Source of the DNA: Ophiocordyceps camponoti-saundersi (nom. inval.)
Lineage: Eukaryota > Ascomycota > Sordariomycetes > Hypocreales > Ophiocordycipitaceae
Direction of reading: 5' to 3'
Assembly: GCA_003339415.1 (NCBI GenBank)
Contig: PDHQ01000175.1
Location: 1-64,000, forward strand
DNA length: 64,000 nt
Made by a program: the position numbers and the translations under genes. Positions 24,337 to 35,380 of the stretch are shown one piece after another (the stretch's first letter is position 1; each line of letters opens with the position of its first letter). The notes beneath the pieces are model-generated. The model was not told the DNA's origin, ran no database searches, and was given only the letters and a program-made list of their open reading frames with translations.

Positions 24337-26207
24337 GTAATTTTTATATATTCTATAAACTCCGCGCTTATAGTAATATAGATATAAACTTTTTATTCTT
24401 ATATTATAAGCAGACTTCGCTTCTTTTATTACTTTAGGGCGATAGCTAGCCGCGCTTAAAGTAACTCCGGGGGGGAGGGGGACGCTATATAAGTTAATTA
24501 TAACTACGAAAATTTTTTACTTAGAATATAACTTTACTTTAAATCGTAATAATCTTAAACTTAAAAGTTTATTATATTTATTACTTTATTAAAAGCTAAG
24601 GTAAATATTAATAAGATTATTTTAGGAGATATTTTTATTTTTATATAAGTAATTATTAAATAAATAGCGGAGTCTAAGAGGGTTTAGGGAGGTGCCCTTT
24701 TTACTTTAACTTTATTAGTTAATAATATCTTTTTAACTATTATAGCTATAATTTCCTCTTTTTTTTATAATTTTAAAAGGAGCGGAACTTTTTTAATATA
24801 AGCTATAGTTATAGCTAAAGCGCTAGAAAAAATTATTAAAAAGTAAATTTTTAAATAATATAAGCGATAGCTTATAATTTATTCTAATTTTATAGCTACT
24901 CCGCTCTAAGTTTAAGGCCTTAAAGTAATTATAATAAATATTAATTATAAACTCCGTAAATAAGGCTAAGCTTTTATAATAAGGAAACTACCTAATAGCG
25001 ATATTATAATAATATTCTAAGATACTATTTATAAGCTTCGGTTTAATTTAAGGTAGCTTTATATTATTTTTAAAGAAAAGGTACGCTTAATTAGTAAAGG
25101 TTATATTTTTATTATAAAAAAAATACTAGCGTAAGCTTTATAATAAGGTAATAAGGAAGCTTTTTAGAAAAAGATTAAATAATTAAATAAAATTTTAATA
25201 ATATAATTATATATAAAAAATATTATTTTAAAACTTAATAAAGTTTTTTAATAATTATTATTAATAATATAGCGGATATAAATTAAATTTATAATAAAAG
25301 TATAATAATATAAGCGGAGATTTTTAATATTAAACTATATATATTAAAAATTTAACGTTAATAATATTTTAAATATTATTAACTTAAATATATCGCTAAA
25401 TATTATATAATAAAGCTATAATATAATAAGTATTTTATTATCTTATATATAAAAAGTAAGTCCGCTTACCTTATAGCTTATAAAAAGAAATTATATTATT
25501 ATTTTTTTTATTAAAAATTTTACCTTAAGTAAAATTAACTTTACCTTAAAATAAGAGCGGTATAGGATTAGGCGAAGGACGCGTATATTACTTAACCTTA
25601 AAAGTTTATAAACTAAAACTTTATATATATTACCTTTTTTTCTCCCTTTTTAGCGCTAATTAGAAATTAATAATAGCTAGGGCGGAAACGCTAGAAAATA
25701 AATATAATAGCACCTCCTCTTTTAACTTTAACTTTATACTTATTTATAGCTTCGCTATAATAATTTAGCTATTTTTTAAAATTAGCTATTATAAAATTTA
25801 TTATAAAATAATAAAACCTTTATATATTCCTAAGCTACGCTAATAAGGCCTTAATAAATTAAATTATTAAGGCTACCTTAATTAAATATAAGGATTTAGT
25901 TTATAATAATAATAATAGCTAGGAAGATAAGTAAGCTATATAAACTTTATATTAAACTTAGTTTATATATACTCTTATTATTACGAAGTCCGCTTTAGGA
26001 GAAATATTAGCTTCTAAATTACTAGTTAATACTTAACTTATTAAATATATAAAATACTAAGTATAGGCGGGGTCTAACTTAAAGCTAAAGTAACGCTTAA
26101 GGGGAGAGTTTTATTTTAAGTTTTTTAGTTTTTCCTCTTTTTAAAATATATATAAGATAGTTTTAAGCTATATAAGGTATATTAGTATATAAATTATTAT
26201 TATTATT
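24337..26207 (+). mobile_element. Family B copy B2, full length
   Basis: 1,871 bp, + sense, bounded by the 15-bp target duplication ATTAATAAAATAATA (24322-24336 and 26208-26222). It ends in an (ATT)n tail at about 26192-26207. The empty site can be read in D2 near 52729. It faces B3, with their tails towards each other. Confidence 0.9.
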
Positions 26208-26317
26208 ATTAATAAAATAATAATAATAAATATACTTAAAATTATTTATAATAAGCTTTATAACCTCTTTTATATTATATATATAGCTTAGCTAGCTAAT
26301 TATAAAGTTTTATATTA
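26208..26317 (+). mobile_element. Family D copy D1, piece 2 of 4
   Basis: It is bordered by the right target copy of B2 (26208-26222) and the left target copy of B3 (26304-26317). The segment between corresponds to about 52755-52845 in D2 (TACTTAAAATTAT... to the TTTTATATTA target). Confidence 0.87.
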
Positions 26318-28177
26318 AATAATATTTATACGCTAGTATGCTTAATATAGCTTAGAACTATCTTATATATATTTTAAGAGTAGGAAAAACCGGAGAACTT
26401 AGAGTAAAACCCTCCCCTTAAGCGTTACCTTAGCTTAAGGCCGGACTAAGTCCGCACCCGGCACTTTATACCTTAGATAGGTTTAGTAATAATAAATAAT
26501 TAGGAAGCTAATATTTCCTCTAAAGCGGAGTCCGCGGTAGTAAAGGTATATATAATCTAAGTCCGGTATAGAGTTTATATAGCTACTTATTTTCCTAAAT
26601 ATCGTTATTACTATAAACTAAATCTCCGCGCTTAATTATAATATTCTAAATAATTTATTTAATTAAGGCTTTATTAATACAATTAAGGAATATATAGAAG
26701 TTTTACTAGCTTATAATAAACCCTATAATAGCTAATCCTAAAAGGCGGCCTAATTATTACGGCGAAGCTGCGGATATATTCGGAGAGGGGGTCGGAGGCG
26801 AAGCTACTATATTCGCTTTCTAGCGTTTCCGCCCCGGCTATTACTAAACTCTAGTTAGCGCCGAAGGGGGAGGAGGGGCGGTATATATAAAGTTCCGATC
26901 CGTAAATCTCCGGGGTTAGGAAATATAAGTATCCTTCGCCCGGTCCTACGCCGCTCTTATCTTAAGGTAAAGTTAACTTTACTTAAAGTAAGTCCCCTAA
27001 TAAAAAAAGTAATAATATAGTCTTTTTCTATACGCTATAAAATAAGCTAACTTGCCCTTTATATATAAAAAGGCGGAGTATTAGCTATATTATAGCTTTA
27101 TTATATAATATTTAATAATATATCTAAGTTAATAATACTTAAAATATTATTAAAATTAAATTTTTAGCTTATAAAATTCTACGTTAAAAATCTCCGTTTA
27201 TATTATTATATTTTTATTATAAATTTAATTTATATTTATTACGCTATTAATAATAATTATAAGGGAACTCCGCTAAATCCCTAAATAATATCTTTTTATA
27301 TATAATTATATTATTAAAACTTTATTTAATAACTTAATCTTTTTCTAAAAAGCTTCCTTACCGCCTTATTATAAAGCTTATACTAATACCCCTTTTATAA
27401 TAAGAGTATAACCTTTACTAATTAAGCGTACCTTTTTTTTAAAAATAATATAAAGCTACCCTAAATCGGACTAAAGCTTATAAATAGTATCTTAAAATAT
27501 TATTATAATATTACTACTAAGTAGTTTTCTTATTATAAAAGCTTAGCTTTACTTATAAAGTTTATAATTAATATTTATTATAATTATTTTAAGGCCTTAA
27601 ACTTAAAGTAAAATAGTAATAAAATTAGAGCGAATTATAAGCTAACGCTTATATTACTTAGGAACTTATTTTTTAATAGTTTTCTCTAGCGCTTTAGCCG
27701 TAATTATAGCTTATATTAAAAAAGTTCCGCTCCCCTTAAAGTTATAGAAAAGAGAAGAAACTATAGCTATAATAGCTAAGGAAATATTATTAATTAATAG
27801 AATCGGAGTAAGGGGGGCGCTTCCCCGGACCCTCTTAGACTCCGCTACTTATTCGATAATTACCTATACGAAAACTAAGGTATCTCCTAAAATAATCTTA
27901 CTAATATTTACCTTAGCTTTTAATAAGGTAAAAAGTATAGTAAACTTTTAAGTTTAAGTTTACTACGATTTAGAGTAAAGCTATATTCTAGGTAAAAAAT
28001 TTTCGCGGTTACGATTAACTTATATAGCGTTACCCTCCCCCCTAGAGTCGCTCTAAGCGCAGCTCGAGGCTATCGCTATAGGGTAATAGAAAAAGCGGAG
28101 TCCGCTTATAATATAAAAATAAATAGTCCGTATCTATATTATTATAAGCGCGGGATCTATAAAATATATAAAAGTTA
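26318..28177 (-). mobile_element. Family B copy B3, full length
   Basis: 1,860 bp in minus sense with the perfect 14-bp target duplication AAAGTTTTATATTA (26304-26317 and 28178-28191). Its AAT tail lies at the left edge. B3 keeps more G+C than B1 (for example 26390-26470, 26755-26940) and is the least mutated B copy. With B2 it forms an inverted pair with about 1.86-kb arms. Confidence 0.92.
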
Positions 28178-28388
28178 AAAGTTTTATATTAGAAATAATA
28201 AAATAAGTAATATTATATAATATTAATTATATATAAAGCTAATAAAATATATAAGCTTATAATTAGCTAGTTATTATAATTATATTAAAGCTTAGTATAA
28301 GTATTAAAAGGTAAATAATATTAAAAGTTAATTATAAAGTTAAAGCTTAAAATACTAACTAAATTTAAAATATATTCGAAAAAGTTAT
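28178..28388 (+). mobile_element. Family D copy D1, piece 3 of 4
   Basis: It matches about 52833-53030 of D2, beginning with the right target copy of B3 and ending with GTTAT, the left target copy of element F (28384-28388). Confidence 0.86.
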
Positions 28389-28896
28389 TATTAGTTAAGT
28401 ATCCTTCCTAAGCTAAATAAGTAGCTAAAGTTATATTATAAACTTCTTATAGTAAAGATACTAATAAATTAAACTTAAATTATATATACCTTATTAACTT
28501 AAATAATAAAATTTAAGTAACTTATCCGGATTATATAGTATATAGGAATATTATATTTACTATATAATATACTCTAGCTAATAAAGTTATAAAAGATTAA
28601 ATAATAATTTTACTTATAACTTATCTCTCTTTTAAAAAGTATAGAAAAATAAGTATATTATATATATATTCCTCCTCCTACTAACTACCTCCCTATCCTC
28701 CTCTTATATTAACTTCGTATATTATATTAATATTATACTAATCTTAGATTAGTATTATCTCGAGTTCGACTCCTTTTTATACGTATCCTTAACCTCCTAT
28801 TTTATTTATATAGAAATAGTTATCTCTATAACGCGTACTATACGTATTTAACGCGTATTATATTCCTAAGTAGCTAGTAATATATATATTCTAATA
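28389..28896 (-). repeat. Element F LTR, left
   Basis: 508 bp, aligned without length difference to 31496-32003; differences are overwhelmingly transitions. It holds a tRNA-like box B string GTTCGACTC at about 28764-28772, and an upstream segment resembling a tRNA D-arm and anticodon stem (28716-28757). This is noted as a finding. Confidence 0.93.
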
Positions 28897-29337
28897 CTAG
28901 TAGTTTTTCTTTTTATAGTTTGGAATATATATTTATTAAGTAAGTAGTCTAGGTATAATTAGGTTCTTTTAATAGCTCTTATAGATCGAATTATTTCTCT
29001 ACCTTTAAGGACTTATATAGTTTAGGACTAGTAAATACCCTTACCTTACTAATTTATAGATAAACTTAAGTTAATATTATGCTAATATCTAATATATTTC
29101 TTAATAATTTTAATATAATTTCTTAAAATAATACGCGTTAAGCTATATATCGCGTTTCCCTATTATTTATATTTTATAAATAATAAATAAAATTTAGGTA
29201 ATAAACCTAACGCTATATATTATTACTAGCTTAAAGCTTAACGCTATATATTATCGGCCGCCGCTATAAGCTAGTCTTAAAGCTCGGTCGCTTTTAAACT
29301 TTAAGACTAGTAGATAACTTCTTTAAATATAATATAA

Positions 29338-29445
29338 GCTAGCTACGGGGATATTACTAGGGCGTTTTACTTTAGAGACCCCCGGTAAATATTAGCCGCG
29401 TAAGGGGGAATCTCCCCTATTAACTAGTAAACCCCCGTAGCTAGC
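29338..29445. other. Inverted repeat (hairpin) in element F
   Basis: GCTAGCTACGGGG-ATTACTAG (29338-29360) pairs with CTAGTAAACCCCCGTAGCTAGC (29424-29445) with two mismatches. The loop of about 63 bp is itself GC-rich (CCCCCGG, GGGGGAATCTCCCC). It could be a structured RNA signal of the element, such as packaging, but that is speculation. Confidence 0.65.
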
Positions 29446-29751
29446 AAAAGTTATCTTTTTCTTATAATACTAAGCGTTCCTATATTATAGTATTTATAGT
29501 TCCGCTAAGTTATTATAGTCTTTATATTACGATACCCCCGGGGCGGCGTGATTCTTACCCCTAGAGGTACCGTAATCCCCTAATAATATTTTCTTTCTAA
29601 TCTAAGAATTAGAAAAATAAAAAATAAATATAGTATAATATACTAAATAAAGAATATAATACTTAGTAAACTTTCGCTAGGTTATCTATAAAAAATAGAT
29701 AAGAAAGACTAAGGTAATCGTAAAAAGGGAAAGGAAAAAAAATTTTAAAAA

Positions 29752-29764
29752 GGGGGGGGGGGGG
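29752..29764. repeat. G13 homopolymer
   Basis: Thirteen consecutive Gs inside element F, at the end of an AAAAAATTTTAAAAA-type stretch. Poly-G has no CA/TG and is immune to RIP. Confidence 0.95.
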
Positions 29765-30947
29765 ATATTTATACCTAAGAGGTATATACCTCTTATATCT
29801 ATAAAAGGGGTTAGTATATACTAATATATTACCTATAGGAGGGGTAAGTATATATTTTATTTAGCGGGGTAAATTAGTAACTTAGCACCTTACTTATAAA
29901 TTACCCCGCGCCTAAGCTCCTTATTTCTTTCCTCTTCTTTTTACCTTTATTATTATTATTATTATCGTTATTATCGTTATATATAAGAAGGTAAGTTCGA
30001 GTTAATCTTAAGTTAGTATTATAGTAAGCTTTTACTAACCTTAACTTAAGATTTATTATATATTAGGACTGCCCCCTTATACGCCTACCGCTTTACGCGG
30101 TCGTTAGATTATTATTTTAAGTCCTAAGTTTAAGAATAATATTAATAATAACGATATTTTTAAGGCTTTAATTTACCGGCGGCGTAAAAATATATTAATT
30201 TTAGCTCTAATCTATATTAGTTATAAGTTAAGATTAACTTAGTTTCTAATATATTTTAAATTTAGCTTTAAATATATATTACGCGCGTTATACCCTTGCC
30301 TTTTTTACGCGCCCCTTATAAGCTCCTTTTACGGTATCCGCGATTATTTTTCGCCCGCGCCCGCGAATACCGTCGCTTACTTTCGTAGTAACGCTTATTA
30401 TACCTTATTAAGTATAACCCGCTAAGCGTAATCCTTTTATATCCCCGCTACCGCCTACGCTATTATCTTAGGCGTAGCGTAACGCTATTTAGCGCGGCGA
30501 TATTAAAAAGGTACCCCTATATTAAAATTATATTAGCCGTATAAGTAAATAGAAGCTAAAAATTAACGCCTATTAAGAATAGGTATCTTAATTAGTAACC
30601 GCTTATTACTAATACGCTAAAAAAAGTATCTAATATAATAATATATATATAACTTATTAAAACTTAACTTTATATAAAATAATACTAATTTAATAAATTA
30701 TCCTAGCTATTATTACCTTTACGTAAGCTTTTACTATATTTATAAGCGATAATACGCCTTTATATAAGGACTAGCGTGCTAAAGTAAGTCTAATAATAAT
30801 CTAATCCTTATTTATATTCGAGTTAATATCTAACTAATATTACTAATATAGTAATATTACTTAGCCGGCCTTACGCGATTATCGCGCGTCGCGCCCTCCT
30901 AGATATCCGCGTTAGGAGTAAGGGTAGGGGACTTTAGTTTTAGGGAT

Positions 30948-30952
<5 letters not shown>

Positions 30953-30993
<41 letters not shown>
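30953..30993. repeat. T41 homopolymer
   Basis: Forty-one consecutive Ts in element F (41 As on its coding orientation). It could be an expanded mononucleotide tract or the poly(A) tail of a small retroposed sequence on the minus strand; no target duplication was found around it. Confidence 0.95.
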
Positions 30994-31495
30994 CTTATTA
31001 TTTTTATCTTTTATTATTTTTATCTCTTATATATTACTAAATTAACTTAATTATAAAAGACTTTTAGTACTAAACTTATAAAAGCTTAATAAATAATAGT
31101 TACGGAGTAACTATTAAAATTAATCTAAGGTTAATAGGACTTCGGGTTAAAATCGAAGTAAGTTCCTAAAAATCCTAAACTAAAAGTAAAAAGAAAAAAG
31201 AATAGATAATATTAACTTATAGTAAGTTATTACTAAGTATTAAAATATTCGAATTATTAAGTTACTAACTAGATATTAGTTAAAATATATTTATATATTA
31301 TTAAAATAATAATTATAGTTTCCTAAAAGTTAGTATTTTAATAAATATCTATTATTTAAATTACTTTTCTATTTCCGATCTAAATTAAAGTTAAATAATA
31401 ACGAAGCTAGTATTTTAGCTTACGTTAGTTAACTAAGTTTTAAGTAATAAAAGGTAATTAAGTCCGCGATATAACTTAGCTTTATTACTAATTAA

Positions 31496-32003
31496 TATCG
31501 GTTAGGTATCTTTCCTAAGCTAAATAAGTAGCTAAAGTTATATTATAAACTTCTTATAGTAAAGATACTAATAAATTAAACTTAGATTATATATACCTTA
31601 TTAACCTAAATAATAAGGTTTAGGTAACTTATTTAGATTATATAATATATAGGAATATTATATCTATTATACGATATACTCTAGCTAATAGAGTTATAAA
31701 AGGTTAAATAATAACTTTACTTATAATTTATTTTTTTTTTAAAAAGTATAGAAAAATAAGTATATTATATATACGTTCCTCCTCCTACTAACTACCTCCC
31801 TATCCTCTTTCTATATTAACTTCGTATATTATATTAATATTATATTAGTCTCGGATTAGTATTATCTTAAGTTCGACTCCTCTTTATACGTATCCCTAAC
31901 CTCCTACTTTATTTATATAGAGATAGTTATCTTTACGACGCGTGCTACGCGTATTTAACGCGTATTATATTCCTAAGTAGCTAGCGATATATATATTCTA
32001 ATA
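31496..32003 (-). repeat. Element F LTR, right
   Basis: 508 bp; partner of 28389-28896. It is followed directly by the GTTAT target duplication and the last piece of D1. Confidence 0.93.
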
Positions 32004-32366
32004 GTTATATACCGCTATAATAGAAATAGCGTAGTATATTAATAAAAGAGGATAGCTAAGTAGCTTATTAGTAAAATATAAAGCGGAGCAGAGTAGAGTA
32101 AAGTAAAGTTTTAAATATAGCTAATAATAAAAAATAATAAAAAATCTAAGTTAACTTATATAATATATAAAGATAGAATAGAATATTAAAGCTTTAATTT
32201 AATATAATAATAATAATACCTTTAGTAAGCGCTTTAGTAAGGTTAGCTACTTTAGCGGCCGCCCTTAATATTACTCCTACCGCTATAATTACTAATACTC
32301 TTTCTTAAAAGTTTTATATACTAATATTAGCTTATTTTAAAATATTAAGTAAATAAATAATTATTA
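32004..32366 (+). mobile_element. Family D copy D1, piece 4 of 4
   Basis: It matches about 53040-53402 of D2, including the GC-rich CGCTTTAGTAAGG...GCGGCCGC block (32230-32262, compare 53252-53282). The end is diffuse because homology fades into AT-rich sequence. Confidence 0.82.
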
Positions 32367-33356
32367 ATATAAGCGGAGTAAAAGGCGGGGAGGGAGGTAA
32401 AATAATAATAATAATAGCGGTAATAATAAATATAATAGTTAGATTATAAGCGGAGGTAATAGCGGTAATAAATATAAAAGAGGAAGTAAAGGCGGTAATA
32501 AAAAGCGTAAAAGTAAAAGCATTAGCTTAGATACTTATAATTATAATAATAATAATAAAGTTTATAATAAAAGCGGAGAAAATAATAATAATAATAGTAA
32601 TAATATTTATAATAATAAGAATAATAAGAATTATTATTATTATTATTTAGAAAAACCTTATTATAAAATTTTTATAAGAATTTTAATTAAAAATATATTT
32701 AAAAATATAAAACTTTTACTTTTTTATATATAATATAATATATAATATTAACTAAATATAAAATAATATTAATTAAAAAGTAGCGGATTATATTAAAATT
32801 AACTAATTTAAGTATATTTTAAAAAATATTTTTAAACTTTAATATATTTTTAATTTAAATTACTTAAAAAAAGAGTAGGAGCTAAAGCTAAAAAAAAAGT
32901 TAAAAGTAAAAAATAAGGTAATAGTTTAAATACTAATTTTTGTTATATTAATATTAAGGAGTAAATTAAAGTAAATAATAATTAGAGGAGATAAGAATAA
33001 GGCGGGCGGAGCGGAGAGGGGCGGAGCGGAGGAGGATAAGGGAGTAGCGGGGGACATAAAGGCGGAGGAAGCTATAAAAGAGAAGCTAGAGCCTAAGCCG
33101 GACCTTATTTAATTACTAAAGCTTTCTCCTATAAAGTCTATATTAGCGATATTAAAGCGCTTAGTAAAAAGCGATAATAATAGCTTAGAGGATAAGCTTA
33201 TAGGAGTTAAAAATATTATTAAGCGCGGAAAATAAAGCGAAAAGTAAGGCGGGAAAAGAGGTAAGCGGGCTAAGTAAGCTAAGTAAAGCTAAGTAAAGTA
33301 AAGAGCGGAGGTAAAAGTAAAGTATAAAGTTAATAGATAATAATAATTATATAGTA
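32367..33356. other. Purine-rich AAT/GCGG interval with a coding relic
   Basis: The + strand is strongly purine-biased (AATAATAATAGCGG-type repeats at 32395-32640, GGCGGAGCGG at 33001-33035, and a GCTAAGTAAA run near 33265-33300). It is not matched elsewhere in the window. One part keeps an almost open frame (32987-33232). Confidence 0.6.
32987..33232 (+). pseudogene. Coding relic, Glu/Lys/Ala-rich, product unknown
   Basis: 82 codons with one internal TAA (33110-33112) and a terminal TAA at 33233. It reads KAGGAERGGAEEDKG, then DIKAEEAIKEKLEPKPDL, KLSPIKSILAILKRLVKSD and LEDKLIGVKNIIKRGK. There is no ATG. The amphipathic, charged pattern looks like real protein. But the sequence is purine-rich, which by itself reduces stops, so function and even coding status are uncertain. 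Confidence 0.4.
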
Positions 33357-34207
33357 AAAGTATTATTTATATATAAAGTAATAAAATATTAATTATATTA
33401 TAACTTTATTATAAAATATTTAATAATATATTTAAATTAATAATATTTAAAAATATTATTAAAATTAAACTTTTAATATATATAATTTAATATTAAAAAT
33501 CTTCGCTTATATTATTCTAATTTTATTATTAATTTAGTTTATATTTATTATATTATTAATAATAATTATTAGAGAATTTTTCTAAATCTTAGAATAGTAT
33601 TTTTTTATATATAATTATATTATTAAAATTTTATTTAATAATTTAATTTTTTTAAAAAGCTTTCTTATCGCCTTATTATAAGGCCCGCGCTAATACTTTT
33701 TTTATAATTAAAATATAACTTTTACTAATTAAGTATACCTTTTCTCGAAAAGTAATATAAAACTATTTTAAATTAAATTAAAGCTTATAAATAATATTTT
33801 AAAATATTATTATAATATTACTATTAAATAGTTTCCTTATTATAAAAGCTTAGCTTTACTTATAAAGTTTATAATTAATATTTATTATAATTACCTTAAA
33901 GCTTTAAATTTAAAATAAAGTAATAATAAAATTAAAGTAAATTATAAGCTATTATTTATATTATTTAAAAACTTATTTTTTAATAGTTTTCTTTAACGCT
34001 TTAATTATAATTATAGCTTATATTAAAGAAATTTCGCTCCCTTTAAAGCTATAAAAAAGAGAGAAAATTATAACTATAATAGCTAAAAAAATATTACTAA
34101 CTAATAAAATCGAAGTAAGGGGGCGCCTCCCTAAACTTTTTTAAACTCCGCTATTTATTTAATAATTACTTATATAAAAATAAAAGTATTTTTTAAAATA
34201 ATCTTAC

Positions 34208-34419
34208 TATAAGGGATTAGTTTATAACTAATCGTAGCTAGATAGGGGGGATTATAGCGGATATGTTTAGGTCTTCCCGATAGCGCTTAGTTATCGCGTA
34301 GGGTATATAGCTAGCTTAGGAGGGGGGCTTCTCTCCCCTCTCTTTCCTCTTTTCGATAGCTTTAATTATAACTCCTTTTTAGCTTACTTTAATATCGCAC
34401 TCTTAGTAAGACCTTTATA
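34208..34419 (+). repeat. R1a 5' LTR
   Basis: 212 bp. It starts with a 7-bp inverted repeat GATTAGT/ACTAATC (34215-34221 and 34227-34233) and has a GC-richer core (AGCGCTTAGTTATCGCG, then AGGAGGGGGGCTTCTCTCCCC). The same layout is seen in all seven R1 LTRs of the window. Confidence 0.92.
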
Positions 34420-35380
34420 TTAATTAAAGCTCCTTTTACTATAAATTAAATATAAGAGTAAGATTATTATAAAATAATATTATTAAATTTTACTTACGCT
34501 TAAGCTTTTACTTACTTATTCTAGCTTAAACTTATAGTTAGCTACTATATATATAAAATTTACTATTAACGGAGTAGTAATTAGGGAGCTTAAGGCTTAA
34601 TTTTATTATATTTTTTCCTATCTTAGCACTTTCTAGTAGATATTCTTACTATATATCTTTTCGGTTATTAATTTCTTAAATTAGCCCGATACCTTTTTAG
34701 TATATATTTTTAAGCTTTTAGGAGAAAGCTATAAGGAACGCTATATAAGTTTAAACTTAGTTAAGATACGTTAGGGGCTATCTAAGCTTTTTAGAGAATA
34801 TATTATAAGATAGGAATATACTTTTTTCGAGGCCGGTTTATCTTATTAGTTTAATTACGTACGTATTATTTTGCTTTTTTCTAGGCTACGTAAAGAGCTT
34901 AAAAAGCGCCTTAATCGTAAGTATTAGCTTACGATATATATAGCTTTTACTAGCCTTCTCCGGGGCTTTAATAGAGTATTTAGTTCTAGGAATATTCCTA
35001 ACGCGTATATTAATTTGCCGCCCCCCTTTTTTACTAACCTAATAAATATCTTATTTATATAATCTTATTTTAATATTACTAAGCGCTAGTATTACTATTA
35101 GTATAATTAGATTAGTTATTTTAAGCGTAATTATCCGAAGCTTCGTAAGTAAATAGAGATATTAAAGTTAAGGCTTTTTATAAGCGGAGTAAGGTAATTA
35201 AAAGTAAATTTAAAGTATTTTAATTAAGAGGATAATAAGTAAGGAGGGATAAGTATATACTAAATATTATAGCGTAGGTAATTTTTAGCTTTATTACGTT
35301 ACTTTATATAAAGATAATCCGCGCGTAGCTTAAGCGCGTAAATTTATTAGTAAATATATATTATAATTATATTACGCCTT

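Larger units (their letters stand above)
28389..32003 (-). mobile_element. Element F: LTR retrotransposon, 3.6 kb, coding content not recognised
   Basis: 508-bp direct repeats at 28389-28896 and 31496-32003, both beginning TAT and ending CTAATA (RIP forms of TG...CA), are flanked by the perfect 5-bp target duplication GTTAT (28384-28388 and 32004-32008). The 2.6-kb interior has no readable RT or integrase, and that is short for an autonomous element, so F is probably non-autonomous (LARD-like). A purine run (complement of about 28901-28919) beside the left LTR suggests a polypurine tract and hence minus orientation. It is inserted in D1. Confidence 0.9.
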
